64,000 bases of DNA from Streptomyces sp. APSN-46.1 (GCF_022815725.1 NZ_JALGRF010000002.1:62001-126000), one strand, 5' to 3'. Shown: positions 34,968 through 44,372, numbered from the stretch's first letter. Notes: generated from the sequence alone by a model not told the origin. Numbers and translations are program-made.

Positions 34968-36470
34968 ATGGCTGACGATCTCTCCGCGCCGCTCCACGAC
35001 CACGTCCACGACCACGTCCAGGACCGCGTCCACGGCCGCCTGCACGACCGCCTCCACGACACATTTCAGGACACCGTCCACGACACCGTCCAGGACGGCC
35101 TCCACGACCGCCTGCGCGCGAGCCTGCTCGAAGGGCTGCCCGCCGAAGCCCTCCTGACCGATCCCCAGGTCACCGCCTCCTACGCCACCGACATGGCCGG
35201 CTTCTGCGCCGCCGGCACCCCGGCCGCCGTGGTCCTGCCCCGCACCGTCGAACAGGTCCAGCACGTCCTGCGCACCGCCACCGCCCTACGGGTCCCGGTG
35301 GTCCCCCAGGGCGCCCGTACGGGCCTGTCGGGCGCCGCCAACGCCTCCGACGGGTGCATCGTGCTGTCCCTCCTCGCGATGGACCGCATCCTGGAGATCG
35401 ACACCGTCGACCGGATCGCCGTCGTCGAGCCGGGCGTGGTCAACGCCGTACTGTCCCGGGCCGTCGCCGAACAGGGCCTGTACTACCCGCCCGATCCCTC
35501 CAGCTGGGAGCAGTGCACCATCGGCGGCAACATCGGTACCGCCTCGGGCGGTCTGTGCTGCGTCAAGTACGGGGTCACCGCCGAGTACGTCCTCGGCCTC
35601 GACGTGGTCCTCGCCGACGGACGGCTGCTGCGCACGGGCCGCCGTACCGCCAAGGGCGTCGCCGGATACGACCTCACCCGGCTGTTCGTGGGCTCCGAGG
35701 GTAGCCTCGGCGTCGTGGTACGGGCCGTCCTCGCGCTGCGCCCCGCGCCGCCCCGGCAACTGGCACTGGCCGCCGAATTCCCCTCCGTCGCGGCCGCCTG
35801 CGCGGCCGTCTGCGCCGTCATGGAGGCCGGATTCACCCCCTCCCTGCTGGAACTGATGGACCGCACGACCGTCCGCGCCGTCAACGCCCTCGGCAGGATG
35901 GGGCTGCCCGAGTCCACCGAGGCGCTGCTGCTCGCCGCCTTCGACACCCCGGACGCGCCCGCCGCCCTCGCCGCCGTGGGGGAGTTGTGCACGGCCGCCG
36001 GGGCGACCGCCGTCGTACCCGCCGAGGACGAGGCGGAGTCGGAACTGCTGCTCCAGGCCCGGCGGATGTCGCTGACCGCCCTGGAGGAGCTGAGGCCGGC
36101 GACGATGATCGACGACGTGTGCGTACCGCGGTCGCGGCTCGCCGAGATGCTGGACGGCACGGCCGCCATCGCCCGCGCGTACGACCTGCTCATCGGGGTC
36201 TGCGCGCACGCGGGCGACGGCAACACCCACCCGGTCGTCTGTTTCGACCCGGCCGACGAGGACGAGACCCGCCGGGCCCGCGCGTCCTTCGACGAGATCA
36301 TGGCGCTCGGGCTGGCGCTGGGCGGCACCATCACCGGGGAGCACGGCGTCGGCGTCCTGAAGAAGGAGTGGCTGGCGCGCGAACTGGGGCCGGTGGGGCT
36401 GGAGATGCAGCGCGGCGTCAAGCAGGCCTTCGATCCGCTGGGCCTGCTCAACCCCGGCAAGCTCTTCTGA
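34968..36470 (+). CDS. FAD-linked oxidase, glycolate oxidase GlcD-like
   Basis: A 500-residue oxidoreductase of the GlcD/D-lactate dehydrogenase family. The FAD-binding PCMH domain has VVPQGARTGLSGAA, PPDPSSWEQCTIGGNIGTAS (exact 20) and YDLTRLFVGSEGSLG; the C-terminal cap has CAHAGDGNTHPVV and GEHGVGVLKKEWL. It oxidises a 2-hydroxy acid. Residues 1-50 are unusual: a chain of four-residue units of the HDxx/QDxx type encoded by a 12-bp tandem repeat. A start downstream of the repeat cannot be excluded, since the family core begins around residue 48. Confidence 0.9.
   Translation: MADDLSAPLHDHVHDHVQDRVHGRLHDRLHDTFQDTVHDTVQDGLHDRLRASLLEGLPAEALLTDPQVTASYATDMAGFCAAGTPAAVVLPRTVEQVQHVLRTATALRVPVVPQGARTGLSGAANASDGCIVLSLLAMDRILEIDTVDRIAVVEPGVVNAVLSRAVAEQGLYYPPDPSSWEQCTIGGNIGTASGGLCCVKYGVTAEYVLGLDVVLADGRLLRTGRRTAKGVAGYDLTRLFVGSEGSLGVVVRAVLALRPAPPRQLALAAEFPSVAAACAAVCAVMEAGFTPSLLELMDRTTVRAVNALGRMGLPESTEALLLAAFDTPDAPAALAAVGELCTAAGATAVVPAEDEAESELLLQARRMSLTALEELRPATMIDDVCVPRSRLAEMLDGTAAIARAYDLLIGVCAHAGDGNTHPVVCFDPADEDETRRARASFDEIMALGLALGGTITGEHGVGVLKKEWLARELGPVGLEMQRGVKQAFDPLGLLNPGKLF
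34993..35116. repeat. 12-bp tandem repeat at the 5' end of the GlcD-like gene
   Basis: About ten degenerate copies of CTCCACGACCRC-type 12-bp units in phase with the reading frame encode (L/V)HD or (V/L)QD steps. The repeat number could vary without frameshift. Confidence 0.85.
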
Positions 36471-36525
36471 CTCCCCGCGCCGCCCCCGGGCGGCTCACGG
36501 TGTTCGGGCACGCCGCCCGCGCCGT

Positions 36526-37005
36526 TCAGTGGTCCCCCTCCCCGGACTCGTCCGAGGGCCACGGGTCGCGCAGCCACAGGTCGTCCGCCGGGGTCGGGGT
36601 GAGCAGCTCGGCCAGCGCGGCGTCCAGGCCGAGCCGCTCCGCCTCGGTGCCCGGCGGGACCACGCGCAGGGTGCGCTCCAGCCAGGCCGAGACCGAGTCG
36701 GCCGGGGCCTCCAGCAGGGCGTCGCCGTCGGGGGAGCTCAGCGCCATGCAGAGCACGCCCTTGCCGCCGATCTTCGTGGGCCAGATCCGCACGTCTCCGT
36801 GGCCGCACGGACGGAACACCCCCTCGACGAGCAGCTCACGGGCGAAGGTCCAGTTGACCGGGGCGTTGGAGCCGGTGTGGAAGGTGATGTGGACGGCGTA
36901 CGGGTCGTCGGTCAGGTAGAGCAGCCGGGCGGGGACGGGGACGCTGCGCTCGGGGGACAGGACCAGCTTGAGTTCCAGCTCGCGCTCGATGACGGGGTGG
37001 TGCAT
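36526..37005 (-). CDS. SsgA-like sporulation protein (SALP), SsgG-type candidate
   Basis: A 159-residue protein from ATG 37005. The SALP fold is shown by PVPARLLYLTDDPYAVHITF, ARELLVEGVFRPCGHGDVRI (each 20 or fewer) and LCMALSSPDGDALLEAPADS. SALPs are restricted to sporulating actinomycetes and control septum placement and cell-wall remodelling during sporulation. Position suggests SsgG, from memory of S. coelicolor gene order; the exact member needs alignment. Confidence 0.85.
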   Translation of the reverse strand: MHHPVIERELELKLVLSPERSVPVPARLLYLTDDPYAVHITFHTGSNAPVNWTFARELLVEGVFRPCGHGDVRIWPTKIGGKGVLCMALSSPDGDALLEAPADSVSAWLERTLRVVPPGTEAERLGLDAALAELLTPTPADDLWLRDPWPSDESGEGDH

Positions 37006-37278
37006 GGCGGCCTCACTTCGTGCTCTGCGGCGTGTGCCGCGTGTACGGGGCCTGGATCGGGCCCACGCAAGGAGAGAGCGCGGTGGTGCCCGGGTATGAC
37101 GCGACTTCCGGCAGAGGAGGAGAGGTTGGCCGAATTCTGTCGGCTGACTGAAAGTAGCCGTGGGAAGGAGTGTTCGCCCGAAGGTTGGGATTCTCCCGTT
37201 ACCCGACCTGTCGGGCCGAGGTTCTTGGCTATGGTCCTTCCCTGGACAAGCCTCAAGCCACGATCGGAGTTGGGGACA

Positions 37279-39483
37279 TTGACGGCCTCCCCTGGTGACG
37301 GCGAGCACGCGGCCCGCGAGGGCTACTACCCCGATCCGTCCATCCCCGGCTACGTCCGGTACTGGAACGGCCTGTCCTGGGTTCCCGGTACGAGCCGCCC
37401 CGCGCCCCCGGTGGACGAGACGGGTCCGGTGTTCCTGGACGAGACGTCGGCGACCGAGGCGCTGCGGGAGCCCGAGCCGGAACCGGAGCCCGAACCGGCC
37501 ATCGCCCTCGCCCCGGTGATGTGGCAGGCCGATCCCGCCCACCAGTACGGCTTCGGGGGGCCCAGGGACGCGCGGGTGTCCTGGGGGAGCCCGGAAGAGG
37601 CGCCGGAGGCGGTGGATCCCGCCCAGCGGCCGCCACGGCCGTCCGGGGTCTCGCTGGCCCGTAAGCCGTCGGCGGAGGGGCCGGCGCCGGGCATCCTGTC
37701 GGCCCGCTCCCCGGCAAGCCAACCCCCGACCCCGACCCCGACCCCGCTCTCCGCCCCGGCCTGGCCGGCCGCCCCCGGCGGCCGTAGCGGGTCCGGGTCG
37801 GCCCCCACCTCGGCCCCGGCCCCGGTCTCCGCCCCGGCGCGGCCGGACGCCCCCGACGGTCTTAGCGGTTCCATGCCGGCCCCCGCCCCGGCCCCCGTGT
37901 CCGCCCCGGCGTGGCCGGACGCCCCCGGTGGCCGTAGCGGGTCCGGGCTCACCTCCTCCTGGCCCGGGGCGGCCTCAACCCCCCGCCCCTCGCCGGTGAC
38001 CGCCCCAGCGGCTGCCGCCCCCGCGCCCTCACAGGCGCCAGCGCCCTGGGAGACCCCCGCAACCCCCGTCGCCTCGGCGCCCCGGGCGGCGGGAACGGCC
38101 TACGCGGCCCCGGTGTCCCCTGCGGCCTCCGGCGCCCCAGCCGTCTCGGCCTCGCCGGCGGGACCGGCCCACGGAGGCTCTGAGGCCTACGCGGGTTCTG
38201 CGACCCCCGCGCCCCCTGCCGTCTCGACGCCCCGGGCGGCGGGAACGGCCCCTGCGGCCCCGGCCGTCTCGGCCGCCTCGCCGGTGGGACCGGCCCACGG
38301 GGGCTCCGCGGCCTACGCGGCCCCCGGCGGCGCCCCGGCCGTCTCGCCCGCCTCGCCGGCGGGACCGGCCCACGCGGGCTCTGCGGCCTCCGGCGCCCCG
38401 GCTGTCTCGGCGGCCCGGGCGGCCTACGCGGACGCTGCGGCCCCCGGCGGCCCGGGCCACTCGGGCTACGCGCCTCCTGCGGCCTCCGGCGCCCCGGCGG
38501 TCTCGCTGGCGGGAACGGCCCATGCGGGCTACGCGGCTCCTGCGGCGTCCGGCGCCCCAGGCGGTTCGGCGCCCCGGGCGGCGGGAACGGCTCCTGCGGG
38601 CCCTGCCGTCTCGGGGGCCAGGGCGGTGGAAACGGCCTACGCGGCTCCCGCGGCCTCCGGCGCCCCAGGCGCCTCGGCGGCCCGCGCGGGCTCTGTGGCC
38701 TCCGGCGCCCCGGCGGTCTCGGCGGCCTCGCTGGCGGGAACGGCCCATGCGGGCTACGCGGCTCCCGCGGCGTCCGGCGCCCCAGGCGGTTCGGCGGCAC
38801 GGGCGGGCTCTGCGGGGTCCGGGGCCCCGGCCGGCTCGGCGGTCTCGCCGGTGGGAACGGCCTACGCGGGCTCTGCGGGTTCCGCTGCGCCCGCGACCCC
38901 TGGGGTCCCCGCTGCCCGGGAGGCTCCCGGGGGCCCGAAGCCCGCCGCCCCCGCGACAGCGGACCCGGCCGCGCCGCGCACCGCGCGGGCCGTGTTCGAG
39001 CGCATGGCGGAGCGCGCCGTACGCCCCGCCGGGCTGGTGCGCCGTGCCGTTGCCCGCGCGCTGGACTCCCTCGTCCTCGGCGCCGTCACGGCCGGGGCCG
39101 CCTGGCCCCTCGTACCCGGCGCCACCTCGCACCTGGAGGCCAAGGTGGACGTGGCCCGGGGGGCCGGCCGCACCACCACCGTGTGGTTGCTGGACGGCAC
39201 CATCGGCGGCTACCTGGCCGTCGTCCTGGGCGCCGTCCTGCTCTTCGGGGTGTTCTACGAGGTGCTGCCCACCGCCCGCTGGGGCCGCACCCCGGGCAAG
39301 AAGCTGCTCGGCATCCGGGTCCTGGCCACCGCGACCCTCCGCCCGCCGACCTTCGGCGCGGCCCTGCGCCGCTGGCTCGTGTACGCCTTCCTCGGCCTCC
39401 CGGGCAGCCTCTGGTCCCTCGCGGACCGCCGCCGGCGCCGCGCTTTGCACGACCGGGCGGCGGGCACGTACGTAGCCCGCTGA
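37279..39483 (+). CDS. RDD membrane protein with DUF2510 and long Ala/Pro/Gly linker
   Basis: The 734-residue product starts at TTG 37279, ten bases after GGAG; this start puts DUF2510 (EGYYPDPSIPGYVRYWNGLS, W at the end of the motif) at residues 13-35. Between about residues 150 and 560 lies a low-complexity linker of repeated SGAPAVSAA and GTAYAAPA-like units. The C-terminal RDD domain starts AGLVRRAVARALDSLVLGAV and has two or three membrane segments ending in RRRRALHDRAAGTYVAR. RDD proteins are small membrane proteins of varied, often unknown, role. A second RDD gene follows. Confidence 0.85.
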   Translation: MTASPGDGEHAAREGYYPDPSIPGYVRYWNGLSWVPGTSRPAPPVDETGPVFLDETSATEALREPEPEPEPEPAIALAPVMWQADPAHQYGFGGPRDARVSWGSPEEAPEAVDPAQRPPRPSGVSLARKPSAEGPAPGILSARSPASQPPTPTPTPLSAPAWPAAPGGRSGSGSAPTSAPAPVSAPARPDAPDGLSGSMPAPAPAPVSAPAWPDAPGGRSGSGLTSSWPGAASTPRPSPVTAPAAAAPAPSQAPAPWETPATPVASAPRAAGTAYAAPVSPAASGAPAVSASPAGPAHGGSEAYAGSATPAPPAVSTPRAAGTAPAAPAVSAASPVGPAHGGSAAYAAPGGAPAVSPASPAGPAHAGSAASGAPAVSAARAAYADAAAPGGPGHSGYAPPAASGAPAVSLAGTAHAGYAAPAASGAPGGSAPRAAGTAPAGPAVSGARAVETAYAAPAASGAPGASAARAGSVASGAPAVSAASLAGTAHAGYAAPAASGAPGGSAARAGSAGSGAPAGSAVSPVGTAYAGSAGSAAPATPGVPAAREAPGGPKPAAPATADPAAPRTARAVFERMAERAVRPAGLVRRAVARALDSLVLGAVTAGAAWPLVPGATSHLEAKVDVARGAGRTTTVWLLDGTIGGYLAVVLGAVLLFGVFYEVLPTARWGRTPGKKLLGIRVLATATLRPPTFGAALRRWLVYAFLGLPGSLWSLADRRRRRALHDRAAGTYVAR

Positions 39484-39488
39484 GCGGT

Positions 39489-39823
39489 CTCGGGGAAGTG
39501 GGGCACGCCTCCACGCCGCCCGGCACGGCACCTCGCCGTACTGCCGCATCGCCCGTACGCGGACCCGCGCCTTCAGCCTCGCCGGCGTTTGAGTGGGGGT
39601 CCCCCCGGACGGAGTCTGGGGGAGGGTCCGGGCGGAGCCCGGTGCCCGGCGGAGCCGGGTTCCTCCCCCAGCTACCGCTGGGAGGTGCCCCCAGGGGCTC
39701 TGCCCCAGACCCCGCGCCTCAAACGCCGGCGAGGCTGAGGTGGTGCCCGGCGTACTCGGGCGATGCGGCAGCACGCCGAGGTACCGCACCGGGCGGCGTG
39801 GAGGCGTGCCCCACTTCCCCGAG
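39489..39823. repeat. Large intergenic inverted repeat between two RDD genes
   Basis: The outer arms 39489-39523 and 39789-39823 are perfectly complementary over 35 bp. Further inward the arms stay similar for another ~60 bp (both contain CTGCCGCATCGCCCG), and both end inside with CAGCCTCGCCGGCGTTTGAG. The middle (about 39596-39715) holds further C/G-rich short inverted repeats and one copy of the 52-bp unit also present at 28129-28284. No transposase or terminal target duplication is evident. Confidence 0.88.
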
Positions 39824-39900
39824 GCCGCTTGGCCGGCCTCCGTCGCCCGGACGGACGCGGTCCCATTGCGGGGTCCCGGCAGCCGGGTTCGACTCGGGCC

Positions 39901-40638
39901 ATGAGTACCGATCAGCCGCCGCCGGGCGAGCCGCCCGAGGAAGACCCGTTCCTCAAGAAGCCCCAGGAGCCGACACCTCCGTCGGGCGGTTCGCCGTACG
40001 GCTCGCCGCCTCCGCCCCCGGGAGCCCCCGGCGGCCCTGGCGGCCCCGGAGCCCCCGGCGGTGGCGCGGGCCACGGCGGGTTCCCTCCGCCCCCGTACGG
40101 CGGCGGTGGCGCGGGAGACCCGTACGGCGGCGGCGGGGGCATGCCCGACCCGCTCGCGGGCATGCCCCCGCTCGCGGACTTCGGCAGGCGCCTCGCCGCC
40201 CGCGTCATCGACGTGCTCATCGTCACGATCCCGCTGTTCCTGATCCAACTGCCCTTCGGCACCCAGCGGTACGTGGTGGACACGTCCAAGGGTGAGGACG
40301 TCACCGAGGTCATCGCCAAGTCCTACGACGGCAGCGGTCTGCTCTGGACGCTGATCGGGATCGTCGCGTACGTCGGCTACGACTGGTGGTTCACGAAGAA
40401 GGACGGCCGGACCCTCGGCAAGAAGTCGATGGGCCTGCGCGTCGCGATGCTCAACGACGGCAGCGTGCCCCCCTCCAACGCGTCCCTCAGCCGCGCCGCC
40501 GTGCTGTGGGTGCCGACGCTGGTGTGCTGCTTCTGCCTGTGGCCGCTCGCGCTGATCGTCTCGATGCTCGTCGACAAGCCCTACAAGCAGGCGCTGCACG
40601 ACAAGGTCGCCAAAACGGTGGTGGTCAAGTCGACCTGA
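39901..40638 (+). CDS. RDD-family membrane protein
   Basis: A 245-residue protein. Residues 1-85 are Pro/Gly/Tyr-rich and disordered; then the RDD core begins ADFGRRLAARVIDVLIVTIP with three to four membrane segments, including LLWTLIGIVAYVGYDWWFT and CFCLWPLALIVSMLV. GRTLGKKSMGLRVAM is the RDD loop. Probably a paralogue of the larger upstream gene, without its DUF2510 domain. Role is unknown. Confidence 0.88.
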   Translation: MSTDQPPPGEPPEEDPFLKKPQEPTPPSGGSPYGSPPPPPGAPGGPGGPGAPGGGAGHGGFPPPPYGGGGAGDPYGGGGGMPDPLAGMPPLADFGRRLAARVIDVLIVTIPLFLIQLPFGTQRYVVDTSKGEDVTEVIAKSYDGSGLLWTLIGIVAYVGYDWWFTKKDGRTLGKKSMGLRVAMLNDGSVPPSNASLSRAAVLWVPTLVCCFCLWPLALIVSMLVDKPYKQALHDKVAKTVVVKST

Positions 40639-40680
40639 CTCGGCCTGACTCGACCTGACCCCATGTCCCGGGCGCGCTCG

Positions 40681-40710
40681 CGGGCGGTCTCCCCTCGGGG
40701 AGGCCGCCCG
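40681..40710. terminator. Terminator between RDD gene and small membrane protein gene
   Basis: Fourteen-bp arms (40681-40694 and 40697-40710, one G-T pair) form a long stem between the two convergent genes. Confidence 0.75.
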
Positions 40711-40752
40711 TCCCGCGTCCGGCCCGCCGAGCCCAGCGGAGCGCGGCCGAGC

Positions 40753-41115
40753 TCAGCGGAAGCTCGGCCGAGCTCCGTGGTGGACGGGGTGTTCGGCAGC
40801 GGCCGTCCGGGGACCCGACACCCGGGCGGCCGCAGTCATGTCCGCGGGCTCGGCCGCGGATGCGGGCTCCGCCGCGGAGGCGGGCCCGGCGGGCGCGGGC
40901 GCTGCGGGCGCCGCGGCCCGGGAAACGGCGTGCCGGCCGCGCCGCCGCGGCGCCGGCACCGTGAGCGCGACGAGGAGGCCGAGGGCGAGCGCGGCCGCGG
41001 AGATGACCGCGACTCCCAGCCCGGTGCTCGTCTGCGAGAGCAGCAGCATGGCGATCGTCGACACCACGACGGTGGCGGACCCGTAGGCGAGCTGTGCGGC
41101 AGTCGGACGCGGCAT
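40753..41115 (-). CDS. Small two-segment membrane protein
   Basis: A 120-residue protein from ATG 41115, with GAGGA ten bases before it. Two hydrophobic segments (QLAYGSATVVVSTIAMLLL and GVAVISAAALALGLLVALTV) are followed by an Arg-rich stop-transfer and a long Ala/Glu tail that is probably cytoplasmic. No family is recognised. Confidence 0.65.
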   Translation of the reverse strand: MPRPTAAQLAYGSATVVVSTIAMLLLSQTSTGLGVAVISAAALALGLLVALTVPAPRRRGRHAVSRAAAPAAPAPAGPASAAEPASAAEPADMTAAARVSGPRTAAAEHPVHHGARPSFR

Positions 41116-41512
41116 GGCGATATCCGTCCTCAAGGCGGGCGGGGAGGGGGAGTCGGCTCAACTCGGTCGCGCGTCAAGTGACTCTACGACGGGAGATGCC
41201 CGAGCGGAACCGACAGTAAGCGTGACCTCACCCGAATATGCCCTCGCGCTGGAGCATGGGGGGCGCACGGGGTCATGCGGCCGTGCCGCGCGGGGGGTCG
41301 TGAAGCGCCCTTCGTCCCATCTGGCGGCAGAACGTCCGAATAGCGGAACTCGCTGACCGCATAGTGCAGTTGTAAGGAAGAAGTCAAGGACTGTCTTTTT
41401 TTTAGACTGTCCGGTCAAATGTCGTCACTTGAGACGCGCGCCGCGCGGAACCCCCCGCTCCTATGGAGACGTTCCGACCCATGTCGCGGCCGCGGGAGGG
41501 GAACGACATCAA
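41116..41512. promoter_or_regulatory. Divergent promoter region upstream of M6 protease
   Basis: A 397-bp gap between divergent genes. It is A/T-richer from 41350 to 41420, where two copies of GACTGTC (41389-41395 and 41405-41411) flank eight T residues. The region likely holds the protease promoter. No gene is seen. Confidence 0.4.
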
Positions 41513-43930
41513 GTGACCAGCAATTCCGTCAGCCGGCGCGCCCTGCGCGCCGCCGCGATCGGCGTGACCATGGCCGCCACCGCGGCCTCCGGCGTCGCCG
41601 TCTTCGCGACGACCGCCCAGGCCGATTCCGCCCCTTGGGACGCACCCGCCGCCCACCGCGAGGACCCGACCGCCCCCGCGAAGGAGCAGGTGGAGCACAA
41701 CCTGGAGGGCCCGTTCAGCAAGCAGCAGGAGGAGCAGCGCGAGGCTGCCCTGCAGCAGGTTCTGACCGGCAAGAAGGACGTCGAGCAGCGCGGCGCCTCG
41801 AAGGTGGTCAAGCTCGACGACAAGAAGTACGTCGAGCTCGGCCGTGAGAAGACCGACAAGATCTTCACGATCCTCGTCGAGTTCGGTGACCAGGTCGACA
41901 ACACGACCATGTTCGACCCGGACGGTCCGGACGGCCCCAAGCCGCCCGCCCCGAAGTACGGCGGCACCCCCGGTCCGCTGCACAACACCATCGCGGAGCC
42001 GGACCGCAAGCAGAACAACAGCACCGCCTGGCGCAAGGACTTCAACCGCGACTACTTCCAGGACCTGTACTTCGGTACCGGCAAGGGCAAGAACTCGCTG
42101 AAGACCTACTACGAGAAGACCTCCTCGGGCCGCTACTCGGTCGAGGGCGAGGTCGCCGACTGGGTCAAGATCCCGTACAACGAGGGCCGATACGGCTCGA
42201 ACTACTGCGGTCAGACCAACTGCGCCAACGTCTGGGACACCGTCAAGGACGGCGTGACCGCCTGGGTCGAGGGCCAGAAGAAGGCGGGCAAGACCGACGC
42301 GCAGATCAAGGCGCAGCTGGCCCAGTACGACCAGTGGGACCGCTACGACTTCGACGGCGACGGCAACTTCAACGAGCCCGACGGCTACATCGACCACTTC
42401 CAGATCGTCCACGCGGGCGAGGACGAGTCGGCCGGCGGCGGCGTGCAGGGCACCTCCGCGCTGTGGGCGCACCGCTGGTACGCGTACGGCACGCAGGCGG
42501 GCAAGTCCGGACCGGAGAACAACAAGGCCGGCGGTACCCAGATCGGCGACTCCGGCATCTGGGTCGGCGACTACACGATGCAGCCGGAGAACGGCGGACT
42601 CGGCGTCTTCGCGCACGAGTACGGCCACGACCTCGGTCTGCCGGACCTCTACGACACCTCCGGTGGCGGCGAGAACAGCGTCGGCTTCTGGTCCCTGATG
42701 TCGGCGGGCTCCTGGCTCGGCACCGGCAAGGACTCCATAGGCGACCTCCCGGGCGACATGACGGCCTGGGACAAGCTCCAGCTGGGCTGGCTGAACTACG
42801 ACACGGCCAAGGCCGCGACGAAGTCCACCCACAAGCTGGGCGTTTCGGCGTACAACACCAAGGACAAGCAGGCGCTGGTCGTCGAGCTGCCGAAGAAGCA
42901 GGTCAAGACCGACATCGTCGCTCCCGCCGAGGGCTCCACGCAGTGGTGGAGCAACATGGGTGACGACCTCAAGAACACCCTCACCCGCTCGGTCGACCTG
43001 ACCGGCAAGTCCTCCGCGGCCCTCTCCCTCAAGGGCTGGTGGGACATCGAGGCGGAGTACGACTTCCTCTACACCGAGGTGTCCACGGACGGCGGCGCCA
43101 ACTGGACCGCGCTGGCCGGCACCGCCGACGGCAAGGCCATCCCGGCCGACGCCTCCGGCAGCCCGTCGCTGACCGGCGTCTCGGGCGCCTGGCAGTCGCT
43201 GAACTTCCCGCTCGACGCGTACGCGGGCAAGAAGATCGACCTCCGCTTCCGCTACCAGACGGACGGCGGCGCGGGCGGCAAGGGCTTCACGGCCGATGCC
43301 GTCACCCTCACCGCGGACGGCTCGGCGCTGTTCACCGACGGCGCCGAGAACGGCGACAACGGCTGGACCGGCAAGGGCTTCTCCCGCGTCGGCGCCGGCT
43401 TCACCAAGGAGTACGCGCAGTACTACCTGGCCGAGAACCGCCGCTACGTCTCGTACGACTCGACCCTCAAGGTCGGCCCGTACAACTTCGGCTACGCCAA
43501 CACCCGTCCGGGCTGGGTCGAGCACTACCCGTACCAGGACGGTCTGCTGATCTGGCAGTGGGACACCTCCCAGAAGGACAACAACACCAGCCAGCACCCG
43601 GGCGCCGGTCTGATCCTTCCGATCGACGCCAACGCCAAGCCGATGAAGTGGTCGGACGGCACCCTGCTGCGCAACAAGATCCAGCCGTACGACGCCGCCT
43701 TCAGCGCGTACTCGACGGACGCCTTCACGCTGCACAAGAACGGCGAGGCGCTCTTCCTCAAGCCGAAGCCCGCGAACCTGGTCTTCGACGACCACAAGGG
43801 CAAGTACTTCTACGACGAGAACCCGACCGGTTCGGTGAAGGTCACTGACACCAACACCAAGATCAAGATCGCGAAGGAGACCTACGACGGTCGCGTCATG
43901 ACGGTCGAGGTCGGCCCCGCCGTCAAGTAA
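41513..43930 (+). CDS. Secreted M6 (immune inhibitor A) metalloprotease
   Basis: An 805-residue exported zinc protease, GTG start at 41513 with GGGAGGGG upstream. Signal peptide about residues 1-37 (ending AQA). The propeptide region has the Lys/Glu-rich part to about 110. The catalytic domain carries the zinc motif H368-EYGH372 with LGLPDLYD after it, and FWSLMSAGSW as the Met-turn. Beta-sandwich/MAM-like repeats WWDIEAEYDFLYTEVSTDGG (20) and GWTGKGFSRVG lie in the C-terminal half. InhA-type proteases degrade host or environmental proteins. The gene is monocistronic with a terminator after it. Confidence 0.94.
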   Translation: MTSNSVSRRALRAAAIGVTMAATAASGVAVFATTAQADSAPWDAPAAHREDPTAPAKEQVEHNLEGPFSKQQEEQREAALQQVLTGKKDVEQRGASKVVKLDDKKYVELGREKTDKIFTILVEFGDQVDNTTMFDPDGPDGPKPPAPKYGGTPGPLHNTIAEPDRKQNNSTAWRKDFNRDYFQDLYFGTGKGKNSLKTYYEKTSSGRYSVEGEVADWVKIPYNEGRYGSNYCGQTNCANVWDTVKDGVTAWVEGQKKAGKTDAQIKAQLAQYDQWDRYDFDGDGNFNEPDGYIDHFQIVHAGEDESAGGGVQGTSALWAHRWYAYGTQAGKSGPENNKAGGTQIGDSGIWVGDYTMQPENGGLGVFAHEYGHDLGLPDLYDTSGGGENSVGFWSLMSAGSWLGTGKDSIGDLPGDMTAWDKLQLGWLNYDTAKAATKSTHKLGVSAYNTKDKQALVVELPKKQVKTDIVAPAEGSTQWWSNMGDDLKNTLTRSVDLTGKSSAALSLKGWWDIEAEYDFLYTEVSTDGGANWTALAGTADGKAIPADASGSPSLTGVSGAWQSLNFPLDAYAGKKIDLRFRYQTDGGAGGKGFTADAVTLTADGSALFTDGAENGDNGWTGKGFSRVGAGFTKEYAQYYLAENRRYVSYDSTLKVGPYNFGYANTRPGWVEHYPYQDGLLIWQWDTSQKDNNTSQHPGAGLILPIDANAKPMKWSDGTLLRNKIQPYDAAFSAYSTDAFTLHKNGEALFLKPKPANLVFDDHKGKYFYDENPTGSVKVTDTNTKIKIAKETYDGRVMTVEVGPAVK

Positions 43931-43956
43931 TTCGGTAAAGCCACAGGTCAGAGCAT

Positions 43957-43992
43957 GATCGGCCGTCGCCCTCTAGCGGGCGGCGGCCGATC
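43957..43992 (+). terminator. Terminator after M6 protease
   Basis: Fourteen-bp arms (43957-43970 and 43979-43992, one G-T pair) with an 8-nt loop, followed by GCGTTT. Confidence 0.75.
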
Positions 43993-44042
43993 GCGTTTAG
44001 ATGCGGGTGCGAGTTGTCTTATTGACGGGGGAGCTGAAGATC

Positions 44043-44357
44043 ATGCCCGGTGGAGGTTTCGTCAGATTGCCAGGCGGCAGCGTGGTGGTCGCGCTCACGC
44101 TGCCGAGGCCGCCCTCCGGCGAGGGCGGCGACGACGGAAACGTCCGCGTGCTGGTGCACGCCGCGAACCGGGCCCGCGCCCTGACCAGGCTGCGGAACCT
44201 CGGCATGCGGGCGGTGTACCTGCGGGGCAACGCCCAGCCCCCGACCCCGGACGAGGTCACGGCCGTCCTGCACCACCCGGACGGCCTCCTCTGGCGCGGC
44301 GCCCCGGACTACGCCCAGGAACTCTGGCACCCGATCCGAGCGCTCCTGGGGCGCTGA
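44043..44357 (+). CDS. Hypothetical protein
   Basis: A 104-residue protein from ATG 44043, with GGAG at 44030; an upstream start at 44001 would add 14 residues. It contains NVRVLVHAANRARALTRLRN and MRAVYLRGNAQPPTPDEVTA. No signal, no membrane segment and no family that I recognise. The end WHPIRALLGR is basic. It converges with the next gene across only 15 bp. Confidence 0.6.
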   Translation: MPGGGFVRLPGGSVVVALTLPRPPSGEGGDDGNVRVLVHAANRARALTRLRNLGMRAVYLRGNAQPPTPDEVTAVLHHPDGLLWRGAPDYAQELWHPIRALLGR

Positions 44358-44372
44358 CCGGGCCCCGTCGGC

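Noticed and set aside
38029..40599. 856-residue reverse frame with Arg/Gly repeats
   Set aside because: It crosses two RDD genes and the inverted repeat; the Arg-Gly repeats are the complement of the Ala/Pro linker.
41402..43795. 797-residue reverse frame over the M6 protease
   Set aside because: The forward gene has a signal peptide and HEYGH motif; the reverse is low-complexity Val/Leu/Arg.
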